Part shown: positions 1 through 5,817 of the stretch, one piece after another
How positions within the stretch are numbered: the first letter of the stretch is position 1
Layout of the letters: every line of letters starts with the position of its first letter
Assembly (NCBI GenBank): GCA_946628805.1
Contig: CAMOXB010000050.1
Coordinates: 1-6,061, forward strand
Reading direction: 5' to 3'
DNA: 6,061 bases
Source: an uncultured Pseudomonadota bacterium
Lineage (GTDB): Bacteria > Pseudomonadota > Alphaproteobacteria > Rs-D84
Program-made: the position numbers and the translations under genes
Notes under the pieces: model-generated
What the model was told of the DNA's origin: nothing
The model's database searches: none
What the model saw: the letters and a program-made list of their open reading frames with translations, nothing else

Positions 1-909
1 ATCACGTTCGGATTCATCAACCAAATCCCATTTGTTTAATGCGACGCATAAAATTTTACCTGCATTATAAACGCGTGCCGCGATACCCAATGCCTGGTTT
101 TCAATGTTTTTCGTTGCATCGACAACCAATATTACGATGTCTGATTTTTCAATCGCATCTAATGATTTTAATGCAGACAATGTTTCAACGTCATCGGTAA
201 CACCAGCCTTGCGACGTAATCCGGCAGTGTCCATAATCACAATATCACGACCATAGAATCGTGTTGGAATCTTTACCGTATCACGTGTAATACCCGGTGC
301 GTCCATAACAATCTGGCGATTTTCACCCAGGACGCGATTAACAAATGTTGATTTTCCAACGTTAGGTTGCCCAAGGACGGCGACTTTGATTGTTTTGTCT
401 TCGGTTTCAGATTCAATGTCTTCGCCTTCGCCGATTTTATCCATAAATTCATATATTACATCAAATCCACGTTTATGTTCCGCCGATATTAATAATGGTT
501 CGCCAAAACCCAGTTTATAGAAATCATGAACATCCGCCATACGTTTTCCAGATTCGGATTTGTTTACTAACAAAAGGGCAGGTGCATGTGTTTTACGATG
601 AACCAATTTTGCCCATTCAATATCCATTGGGTTTAAACCAACACGACCATCAACGACAAACAAAATCGCATCGGCGTTTTCGATAGTCTTTATCGCCATA
701 TCTGTTGAATTTTGTGCAATTCCAGATTTCGCATTTTCCAAACCGGCGGTATCATAAAGTGTCCATGCGCGTCCTGGGATTTTTCCGGAAATTGTGTCGC
801 GTGTAACACCAGGGCGGTCATGAACCAACGCGTCGCGCGAATTTGTTAATGCATTAAAAAGTGTTGATTTACCAGTATTTGGTCGTCCAACAATAACTAT
901 ATTCTTCAT
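1..909 (-). CDS. der: Ribosome assembly GTPase Der (EngA), 3' end outside window
   Basis: Der is an essential GTPase with two tandem G domains and a C-terminal KH-like domain that acts in maturation of the 50S ribosomal subunit in the cytoplasm. The reading frame is open from the ATG at 909-907 to the left edge, giving 303 codons. The first G domain shows the P-loop GRPNTGKS at residues 8-15, DTAG at 53-56 and NKSE at 116-119. The second shows GQPNVGKS at 180-187, DTAG at 227-230 and NKWD at 292-295. An acidic linker (about residues 155-173) separates them, as is typical for the family. The family is usually about 440-490 residues, so roughly the last third, including the KH-like domain, lies outside the window. 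The start is supported because the family begins only a few residues before the first P-loop, and a GGAA stands 7 bases upstream. The gene is divergent from the Yip1-like gene, with 70 bases between. Confidence 0.97.
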   Translation of the reverse strand, partial: MKNIVIVGRPNTGKSTLFNALTNSRDALVHDRPGVTRDTISGKIPGRAWTLYDTAGLENAKSGIAQNSTDMAIKTIENADAILFVVDGRVGLNPMDIEWAKLVHRKTHAPALLLVNKSESGKRMADVHDFYKLGFGEPLLISAEHKRGFDVIYEFMDKIGEGEDIESETEDKTIKVAVLGQPNVGKSTFVNRVLGENRQIVMDAPGITRDTVKIPTRFYGRDIVIMDTAGLRRKAGVTDDVETLSALKSLDAIEKSDIVILVVDATKNIENQALGIAARVYNAGKILCVALNKWDLVDESERD

Positions 910-934
910 GTCGTTTTTCCATTGATTTTTTTTA

Positions 935-962
935 ATTATAAAGCAAAAATATAAATAATCAA
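935..962 (-). promoter_or_regulatory. Candidate sigma-70 promoter of der
   Basis: Read on the minus strand there is TTGATT (962-957), a 16-base spacer and a perfect TATAAT (940-935). This predicts transcription starting near 928 and a leader of about 20 bases before the der ATG. The region is very AT-rich, so chance matches are easy; the perfect -10 and correct position favour it. Confidence 0.45.
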
Positions 963-979
963 ATCATAGGAGCCTAAAA

Positions 980-1594
980 ATGAAAGCACCAAAATCAAAC
1001 AAAAAAAGAAATTGGTTTTCGCGTTTAACTGATATTTTCTTTCGCCCGAAATATTTCTTTAGTCGAATTGTTGCCGATGGAAAAATGGAAGACGCGATAT
1101 TAAAGGCTTTCCTTTGGGGCTTGGTTGGCGGAATATTAGTTTTTGCGATTAATATTATTCGTAATGGATTTGATATGTATGCGGTCTTTTCGTTGTTAAA
1201 GGCGGTTATTATTTATCCTGTGTTGGCGGTGTTATTGTTATTTATATTTTCTGGATTAATGATGTTGGTGTCTGAAATTACCGGGGGCGAACGCGACTGG
1301 GAAATCGCGGTCAAGGGTATCGCATCAATATTCTTTGTTTATCCATTGGCGTTGATATTAAATGTCTTGGCATTTGATTGTGCATCAATGTGGATTGTCA
1401 GTTTGTTAACAGATTTATATATGGCATTTTTGCTGTATAACATTGCGGTATATTGTATGCATGGAAAACGTGTCAGTGTTTTGTTCGTTGTGATGGCATG
1501 TTTTTTATTAATGATGTGTATGTATATGTCGGATTATCGAACATTGTGGTTTATGATAAAAAATATCGATGCCGCATCAATCTGTGCATTTTAA
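980..1594 (+). CDS. Yip1-like polytopic inner membrane protein
   Basis: This encodes a 204-residue protein with a basic N-terminus and about five hydrophobic segments (roughly residues 40-60, 72-96, 110-132, 137-160 and 163-184), so it is an inner membrane protein. The N-terminal stretch 'RLTDIFFRPKYFFSRI', the GG-rich turn 'SEITGGERDWEIAVKG' after the second helix and the following helix beginning near 'SIFFVYPLALI' resemble the bacterial Yip1-domain layout, in which a P-x-x-F-F motif precedes a helical bundle. That assignment is from memory of the family pattern and is tentative. No catalytic residues are visible, and the function of bacterial Yip1-like proteins is not established. The start is supported by AGGAG at 968-972, 7 bases before the ATG. 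It is transcribed away from der and towards the secreted-protein gene, and ends at a shared terminator. The C-terminal part is unusually rich in Met and Cys. Confidence 0.65.
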   Translation: MKAPKSNKKRNWFSRLTDIFFRPKYFFSRIVADGKMEDAILKAFLWGLVGGILVFAINIIRNGFDMYAVFSLLKAVIIYPVLAVLLLFIFSGLMMLVSEITGGERDWEIAVKGIASIFFVYPLALILNVLAFDCASMWIVSLLTDLYMAFLLYNIAVYCMHGKRVSVLFVVMACFLLMMCMYMSDYRTLWFMIKNIDAASICAF

Positions 1595-1596
1595 AT

Positions 1597-1622
1597 AAAA
1601 AACGCCAATATGGCGGTTTTTT
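1597..1622. terminator. Bidirectional intrinsic terminator between convergent genes
   Basis: A six-A run (1597-1602), the stem CGCCA (1603-1607) with TGGCG (1611-1615) around an ATA loop, one bulged G and a six-T run (1617-1622) form a hairpin with a U-tract on either strand. It begins 2 bases after the Yip1-like stop and lies 2 bases beyond the stop of the convergent gene, so it can serve both. Confidence 0.75.
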
Positions 1623-1624
1623 AT

Positions 1625-2092
1625 TTAATGCGATATCAAAAAATAACCTTTTTGTAAAGCCATATTGAATGAACGTAAATCACCGCAAGAATTCACGCAA
1701 TTTGAATAACAGGTTTCGTTGTCAATATAATTACGCAAGAATATCCAAAATGAAGATGCAGGATGTGTCATTTTGCACCAACAATATTGACCATATTTTT
1801 CTGTGCCTTTTATTAATTTATTTTCGCCACTATTATTTATATCTCGTAAATGTGCCTCAGATGTCCCTATTGAATATCCTTGACCTTTATTTATACAGGC
1901 GCTTATACCAGAAATAGTTCCGTATACACTCCACGCTTTCCATGTGAACATTGCTTTGTCATATGTATGTCCATTTGTAAATGATATTGTTGGATCTAAT
2001 ACCACGGCGACCGTATTGTTAGCGGCACACATTGTTGTTGCATATGTTGGATTTGTTATCAGTGTTAATATTATTAATGCGATTTTTTTCAT
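1625..2092 (-). CDS. Small secreted cysteine-rich protein, unknown family
   Basis: This encodes 155 residues from the ATG at 2092-2090. The N-terminus is a clear Sec signal peptide: MKK, a hydrophobic core, then 'NPTYA' with likely cleavage after Ala18. The mature part has seven cysteines: 22, 66, the pair C104-W-C106, and 128, 132, 136 in a C-x3-C-x3-C array. The segments 'YGQYCWCKMTHPASSFWIF' and 'CYSNCVNSCGDLRSF' are the most distinctive. The protein is aromatic- and Gly-rich with no transmembrane segment after the signal, so a disulfide-bonded periplasmic or extracellular protein is likely. I do not recognise a named family and assign no function. An upstream GTG at 2128 would add 12 residues, but it lies inside the leader's terminator stem. 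GGGGA 5 bases before the ATG at 2092 and the signal peptide both favour the shorter form; an ATG at 2104 (MGKN...) is a second alternative. The gene follows structured leader RNA copy A. Confidence 0.82.
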   Translation of the reverse strand: MKKIALIILTLITNPTYATTMCAANNTVAVVLDPTISFTNGHTYDKAMFTWKAWSVYGTISGISACINKGQGYSIGTSEAHLRDINNSGENKLIKGTEKYGQYCWCKMTHPASSFWIFLRNYIDNETCYSNCVNSCGDLRSFNMALQKGYFLISH

Positions 2093-2111
2093 GTTCTTCC
2101 CCATTTTTTTA

Positions 2112-2144
2112 CTTAAGAAAAACCGCACTTCTAAAAAGGCGGTT
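2112..2144 (-). terminator. Terminator-like hairpin at end of leader RNA copy A
   Basis: On the minus strand AACCGC (2144-2139) pairs with GCGGTT (2126-2121). An inner CTT/AAG extension supports the stem, which is followed by a T-rich run ending TTTTTCTT. It lies about 20-30 bases before the start codon of the secreted-protein gene, so it is either the 3' end of a stand-alone small RNA or an attenuator. The same hairpin occurs in copy B. Confidence 0.7.
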
Positions 2145-2288
2145 GGAGGTTCAGAACAATCTAGTATTAAATTGTGCGCATATTCGGTATATTTTGCGAC
2201 CCTCCAACCATTTGTTGGAGTTTTAACGTCTTGTTATCGACGAATACTAGGCGGGTTCTGACACCCCATCAGAAAAACACTTTCTGAC
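2113..2288 (-). ncRNA. Structured leader RNA, copy A (candidate attenuator)
   Basis: A ~175-nt element aligns along its whole length with copy B at the right edge. The helices, as + strand coordinates, are as follows. The 5' hairpin is 2269-2275 with 2281-2287. A long-range outer helix of 7 bp joins 2255-2261 to 2151-2157. Just inside it an 8-bp helix joins 2243-2250 to 2161-2168. That encloses three hairpins: 2227-2230 with 2239-2242, 2202-2208 with 2214-2220, and 2177-2180 with 2195-2198 around a 14-nt loop. The last element is the terminator-like hairpin. The 8-bp helix has entirely different sequence in copy B but still pairs, which is strong support for an RNA fold. The conserved segment 2201-2209 can instead pair 9/9 with 2141-2149, which would disrupt the terminator. 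I do not recognise it as a named riboswitch; the inducing signal is unknown. Confidence 0.8.
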
Positions 2289-2294
2289 GAAAAT

Positions 2295-2323
2295 ATATTA
2301 TCAAACAATAGATTTTTATACAA
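2295..2323 (-). promoter_or_regulatory. Promoter of leader RNA copy A
   Basis: Read on the minus strand: TTGTAT (2323-2318), a 17-base spacer, TAATAT (2300-2295). The predicted start is near 2288, exactly at the foot of the first leader hairpin. The TAATATATTTT block is also present at the same place in copy B. The -35 begins only 8 bases after the porin stop codon, so read-through from the porin mRNA could also enter the leader. Confidence 0.65.
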
Positions 2324-2331
2324 GGGGATTT

Positions 2332-3366
2332 TTAAAATCCGCTTTTGATTCCAACGCTGAAAAACGGCGTTGTATCGGCAATACCGCCGGACATAAATAC
2401 CGCGGTGTTTTCAGTATATTTATATCGAAATGATGCAATAACGGTGTGTGTATAATCACCGTCCAAATCTTCGCCGGTGATTTTATCGTGATGTGTCCAA
2501 AGGTTCGTATCAGAAAACATATAGTTTAATGAAATACTGCTTTGCAGGAAATCATAACTGGCGCCTGTTCCTAATACCATACCGTCGTTTGTTTTTGCAA
2601 TTGGGTTTTCGTCATAAATCAAACGTGATGATACGCCAAAAATCCAACTGTTATATTGTAAATTTGCACCCAATGCGAATTGTCCGCGCCAATCGGCAGT
2701 GACCGGTGGTGTAAATGAACTTTCTGTATAATCGTCAGGTTTGTCCATATAAGACAATGCAACGGAAAGGGCGGTTTTTACTTTGCCTAATGATTGTTTG
2801 AATTTTGCCGCCGTATCAATTGCGAAATCAAAATCACCACCCGGCCCGGCAACTGAAATTCCATATTGTCCATAATCCGTTGCGCGTGTTGCCAGGTTTA
2901 ATCGCAATGCATCGTGTCCGGTTGTCGCGGTTGTATCTGTAATTAAAACACGATTTAAATCCAATTTATCATGCAATATTGATTTATTATTCAAACGCAA
3001 ATATCCAACGTCTGGCAATCCCAATCCCATTTTTTGTGCGACGGAATAGGTCAGCCCAAATTCTGCACGTCCGATTGTGCGATCTTCGAATAATACAAAT
3101 GCATCGTGGACATATTCGTCATCATCAACACATGCGGCATCAATTGAATATACCGCGCCCAATCGTTGTGTCTGGTTAAGGCGGTAAAAGACAGAAGTTT
3201 TTACATCCCAATCGTCAATAAATATTGGTTTGTCATTGCGTGTTTCCAAAAAGCCAATCATACCGTCGGCATCCAATTCAAATTTCCAATCATCAATTGT
3301 ATAATCCAAAGCAAATGCATTTGCGCAGGTTAAAAAAATTGGTGCAATTAAAAATATTTTTTTCAT
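2332..3366 (-). CDS. Porin-like outer membrane beta-barrel protein
   Basis: This encodes 344 residues. A Sec signal peptide (about 1-19, ending 'CANAFA') is followed by a mature chain of alternating polar and hydrophobic stretches. There are many aromatic residues, Asp-rich turns and a C-terminal 'SVGIKSGF'. A terminal Phe on the last strand is the usual recognition signal for the BAM complex. Features such as 'GRAEFGLTYSVAQKMGLG', 'YGQYGISVAGPGGDFDF' and 'ALGANLQYNSWIFGVSSRL' fit a general trimeric porin of the alphaproteobacterial type, although no selectivity can be read from the sequence. The length matches ordinary 16-strand porins. The ATG (3366-3364) overlaps the rpoH stop by one base, so translation is probably coupled to rpoH. 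The stop sits within a weak hairpin without a U-tract. The BamB-type lipoprotein encoded nearby would be expected to help assemble this class of protein. Confidence 0.85.
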   Translation of the reverse strand: MKKIFLIAPIFLTCANAFALDYTIDDWKFELDADGMIGFLETRNDKPIFIDDWDVKTSVFYRLNQTQRLGAVYSIDAACVDDDEYVHDAFVLFEDRTIGRAEFGLTYSVAQKMGLGLPDVGYLRLNNKSILHDKLDLNRVLITDTTATTGHDALRLNLATRATDYGQYGISVAGPGGDFDFAIDTAAKFKQSLGKVKTALSVALSYMDKPDDYTESSFTPPVTADWRGQFALGANLQYNSWIFGVSSRLIYDENPIAKTNDGMVLGTGASYDFLQSSISLNYMFSDTNLWTHHDKITGEDLDGDYTHTVIASFRYKYTENTAVFMSGGIADTTPFFSVGIKSGF

Positions 3367-4298
3367 TATGAATCCGTTGGTATTTGTTTAGGTTCTGAAT
3401 CATATAATATCGCATCGCGCAGTTTTTTGAAAGCCCTTTCTTCAATCTGGCGAACACGTTCGCGTGAAATACCGTATTTCTGGGATAATGTTTCCAATGT
3501 CATTGCCGGGTCTGAAAGTCGTCGTGCGCGTAATATTTCGCGGTCGCGTTCAGGTAATAATTCCAGATGCTTTTTTAATAATTCATATCCACGACGTTTG
3601 AATTCTAATTCTTCCAGCCCATCGGCGATATTAATACGGGAATCTGCCATATTAGATAATATGTCTTTGGAATCAGAATCTGTATTAAGTGGTGAATTTA
3701 ACGAAACGTCACGTGCAGACATACGGGTTGCGACGCGTGCAACGTCGTTTTCAGGAACCGATAAATATTCGGCGATTTGTTTCGTCTGGTCGTCTGAAAG
3801 TGAATTGTCCATGATTCCCAATGCACGCTTTGCGCGGGTCAGATTAAAGAATACGCGTTTTTGATTTGCACTGTTGCCCAATTTTACAATCGACCAATTA
3901 TTAAGGATTGTTTCGTAAATTTCAGCCTTGATCCAAAACATTGCATATGTTGAAAAACGAAATCCACGTTCGGGGTCAAATTTTTGTAATGCCTGCATTA
4001 ATCCCATGTTACCGCTGGCAATTAAATCAGATACAGGCAGGCCGTAATTCTTGAAATCATAGGCAACAGATACAACCAAACGTAAATGTGATCCAACTAA
4101 TTTTTCCGCGGCAATGGCATCGTGTTCTTTTGCCCATTTTGTGGCATATTCGTATTCTTGTTCGGCGGAAAGGATAGGGAACTTTTGAATTTCATTGATA
4201 TATTTTGCCAAACTGACGTCGTCACCCGCACCGCCAATATAGGGAACAGGTGCGCTGGATTTCGTTGTTGGTAAAGTTGTCTTGATTTCCTTGCTCAT
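3366..4298 (-). CDS. rpoH: Heat-shock RNA polymerase sigma factor RpoH (sigma-32)
   Basis: This encodes 310 residues of a group 3/4-boundary sigma-70 family protein. Region 1.2 begins near residue 33 ('YINEIQKFPILSAEQE'). Region 2 spans about 67-135, with 'HLRLVVSVAYDFKNYGLPVSDL' split over 2.1-2.2 and 'FDPERGFRFSTYAMFWIKAE' in 2.3-2.4. The RpoH box QKRVFFNL at 146-153 distinguishes it from housekeeping sigma factors. Region 4.2 at about 267-294 carries the helix-turn-helix 'ISRERVRQIEERAFKKLR'. RpoH directs RNA polymerase to chaperone and protease genes during protein-folding stress. Region 2.4 departs from the usual pattern: the family's tryptophan pair followed by I-K-A-x-I-Q-E-Y is here F-W-I-K-A-E-I-Y-E-T. 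Length is slightly above the usual 280-300 because of a Ser/Thr/Pro-rich N-terminal extension. It is transcribed towards the porin and divergently from the yfgM-like gene. Confidence 0.95.
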   Translation of the reverse strand: MSKEIKTTLPTTKSSAPVPYIGGAGDDVSLAKYINEIQKFPILSAEQEYEYATKWAKEHDAIAAEKLVGSHLRLVVSVAYDFKNYGLPVSDLIASGNMGLMQALQKFDPERGFRFSTYAMFWIKAEIYETILNNWSIVKLGNSANQKRVFFNLTRAKRALGIMDNSLSDDQTKQIAEYLSVPENDVARVATRMSARDVSLNSPLNTDSDSKDILSNMADSRINIADGLEELEFKRRGYELLKKHLELLPERDREILRARRLSDPAMTLETLSQKYGISRERVRQIEERAFKKLRDAILYDSEPKQIPTDS

Positions 4299-4310
4299 AA
4301 CTTTTATAGT
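4282..4310 (+). promoter_or_regulatory. Promoter of the yfgM-like/bamB operon
   Basis: On the plus strand TTGATT (4282-4287), a 17-base spacer and TATAGT (4305-4310) predict a start near 4317 and a leader of about 35 bases ending in AGGAG (4339-4343). The -35 lies inside the rpoH coding region. The -10 overlaps the rpoH -10 on the opposite strand, so the two promoters would compete for polymerase. Confidence 0.5.
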
Positions 4311-4335
4311 ATAGCAATAAAATATAAATTATCAA
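4308..4335 (-). promoter_or_regulatory. rpoH promoter, possibly giving a nearly leaderless mRNA
   Basis: On the minus strand TTGATA (4335-4330), a 16-base spacer and TATACT (4313-4308) make a good sigma-70 promoter. Only 9 bases separate the -10 from the rpoH ATG, so the predicted 5' untranslated region is 0-3 bases. No Shine-Dalgarno stands before the ATG. Confidence 0.55.
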
Positions 4336-4351
4336 GACAGGAGATAGTATT

Positions 4352-5005
4352 ATGACAAGTATCTTGGAAAGAAAGAAAGGACTTAAACAACCCGTCAAAA
4401 AAACACGTGAAGAATACGCCGAAGATGCGCTTTACCGCGAAGTATGGGAAGATGTGAACAACGAAAAGACCCAGGAATTTTTGAAAAAATACTGGCGCCA
4501 TATAACAATCGCGATATTGGCAATTATGATTGTTGTTTCGGGTATTCAAATTGGTGTGCATGTATATCATTCATCACGCGTGGCAACTGCGATGGTTTAT
4601 GAAAATGCAATCGCAAACGTTGATGCGCGTGCGCTGGCTAACCTGTCAAAAGATACCGGTGGGGCAACGTCGGATTTGGCATTGTTCCAATCTTATTTAA
4701 TTGATAATGATGTTAATAAATTGCAAGAACTGGCGGACAAAGGTCATACGCGTGATTTCCGTGATTTGGCAAAATTACACCTGGCAACTATCAAGGGTGA
4801 TGAAATGGGTGCAAATGAATTTGAAAAATTTGTATCGTCAATGAATACAAAGAAATCGCCGTTCTTTTATACATCACGTTTAATGGTTGCACAAAAATAT
4901 TTGGCAAATGGTGAACATGAAAGTGCGAATAAAATCCTGGATATCATAATCAGTGATAAAAACGCACCGGCATCAATTTCGGCAACTGCCCAAACATTAA
5001 GATAA
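4352..5005 (+). CDS. YfgM-like / TPR_21 membrane-anchored periplasmic protein
   Basis: This encodes 217 residues. A charged cytoplasmic N-terminus of about 48 residues includes 'YREVWEDVNNEKTQEFLKKY', the usual E-V-x-E-D/E-x-R/N lead-in of this family. One transmembrane helix follows at about 51-71, then a helical C-terminal domain with degenerate TPR-like repeats (for example 'LAKLHLATIKGDEMGANEF' and 'SRLMVAQKYLANGEHESA'). In Escherichia coli YfgM associates with the SecYEG translocon and periplasmic chaperones and is encoded directly before bamB. The same adjacency here supports the call. The extreme N-terminus (about 1-25) is longer and more basic than I expect for the family. The start is supported by AGGAG 8 bases before the ATG. 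The stop lies 4 bases before the bamB start, indicating an operon with likely translational coupling. The C-terminal domain looks somewhat short but complete. Confidence 0.8.
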   Translation: MTSILERKKGLKQPVKKTREEYAEDALYREVWEDVNNEKTQEFLKKYWRHITIAILAIMIVVSGIQIGVHVYHSSRVATAMVYENAIANVDARALANLSKDTGGATSDLALFQSYLIDNDVNKLQELADKGHTRDFRDLAKLHLATIKGDEMGANEFEKFVSSMNTKKSPFFYTSRLMVAQKYLANGEHESANKILDIIISDKNAPASISATAQTLR

Positions 5006-5009
5006 ACCG

Positions 5010-5762
5010 ATGAAAAAAATATTTTTATTTTTAATCACACTTTTTGCAATATCGGCATGTTCAAAACATGATCCGATTTTGCCAGGCGTTCGTAATGATA
5101 TTTTTGATAATAATGACGTTGTCGTATTGAATCGCGAATTACCAGAATTATCAGAAAACGAAGCGAATATATCAGGCGAAAAAGATTGTCCGTATCGCCA
5201 GGATTTTTCCAATGTAATCTGGAATGGGGACAAAAAAATATGGTCTGGATTTGCGACATCTAATCCGGTTAAATCAAATCAATCGCCAATATGCGATGGG
5301 GATTATATATATACCGGATTGTCAACCGGCGAAGCGATTAAATTAAATGTAAAAACATCGCGTCCGGTTTGGACAACTGACGTTTATCGTGCAAATAACC
5401 TGACAGGTGGGGCATCAATGGTTGATATTATTGCCCATGTCGGTTTGGATGGTAAATATCTTTATGTTGGTGGATTGGGCGATGCGTTCTGTAAATTAAA
5501 ATCTGAAAATGGAAATCGTGTTTGGTGTAAAAATATATCGGTACCGGTTGATTTTATAATGGTTGATGATTTTATATTTGTTGTTGGAACAGATAATAAT
5601 TTATACGCAATTAATAAAAATGATGGCAATGTTTATTGGAAGACAGAAATTAAAACCCAACTTAAACCGATTTATCACAAAAAAATTATAACCGTCGGAA
5701 AACAGCAAATAAATGCAAAAGACGGTTCGATAAAAAAACGTAAAATAAATCCGCTTTTTTAA
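5010..5762 (+). CDS. bamB: BamB-type PQQ-repeat outer membrane lipoprotein, short form
   Basis: BamB is the beta-propeller lipoprotein of the BAM complex, which folds outer membrane proteins. This 250-residue product has a lipoprotein signal peptide with the lipobox I-S-A-C and lipidated Cys17. The +2 residue is Ser, consistent with outer membrane sorting. PQQ-like blades are visible as repeated 'Y-hydrophobic-G / aliphatic / N-G / W' units: 'DYIYTGLSTGEAIKLNVKTS' to 'VWTT', 'KYLYVGGLGDAFCKLKSENG' to 'VWCK', and 'FIFVVGTDNNLYAINKNDG' to 'VYWK'. A fourth, partial blade is near the end. Typical BamB is about 380-450 residues with eight blades, so this one is clearly reduced. The frame ends cleanly at a terminator and shows no sign of a frameshift. 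Four further cysteines (in 'EKDCPYR', 'SPICDG', 'DAFCKL', 'RVWCKN') are unusual. The preceding yfgM-like gene ends 4 bases upstream, and no strong Shine-Dalgarno is seen, so coupling is likely. Confidence 0.8.
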   Translation: MKKIFLFLITLFAISACSKHDPILPGVRNDIFDNNDVVVLNRELPELSENEANISGEKDCPYRQDFSNVIWNGDKKIWSGFATSNPVKSNQSPICDGDYIYTGLSTGEAIKLNVKTSRPVWTTDVYRANNLTGGASMVDIIAHVGLDGKYLYVGGLGDAFCKLKSENGNRVWCKNISVPVDFIMVDDFIFVVGTDNNLYAINKNDGNVYWKTEIKTQLKPIYHKKIITVGKQQINAKDGSIKKRKINPLF

Positions 5763-5778
5763 CAGCGGATTTTTTTAT
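5747..5778 (+). terminator. Intrinsic terminator of the yfgM-like/bamB operon
   Basis: AAATCCGC (5747-5754) pairs with GCGGATTT (5765-5772), followed by a T-tract up to 5776. The bamB stop codon TAA (5760-5762) lies in the loop, so the stem begins inside the coding region. Confidence 0.85.
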
Positions 5779-5781
5779 TAG

Positions 5782-5811
5782 TTGTTTTTTTCGTGTGTTT
5801 TATGTTAATAT
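5782..5811 (+). promoter_or_regulatory. Promoter of leader RNA copy B
   Basis: TTGTTT (5782-5787), an 18-base spacer and TAATAT (5806-5811) predict a start near 5818, at the foot of the first hairpin, the same geometry as copy A. It begins just after the bamB operon terminator, so copy B should be an independent transcription unit. Confidence 0.6.
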
Positions 5812-5817
5812 ATTTTT

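Noticed and set aside
2093..2128. Upstream GTG start at 2128 for the cysteine-rich protein
   Set aside because: The GTG lies inside the terminator stem, lacks a ribosome binding site and puts eight residues before the natural signal peptide. The ATG at 2092 has a good GGGGA.
1944..2261. Plus-strand open frame of 105 codons
   Set aside because: It is antisense to the signal-peptide gene and the structured leader, has no ribosome binding site and encodes a low-complexity hydrophobic product caused by the complementary sequence.
2324..2340. Terminator for the porin gene (GGATTT/AAATCC hairpin)
   Set aside because: The 6-bp stem lacks a U-tract on the minus strand and overlaps the stop codon; it is too weak to call, so read-through into leader copy A remains possible.
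3427..3864. Plus-strand open frame of 145 codons inside rpoH
   Set aside because: It is a Ser/Arg-rich shadow frame antisense to an unmistakable RpoH, with no independent support.
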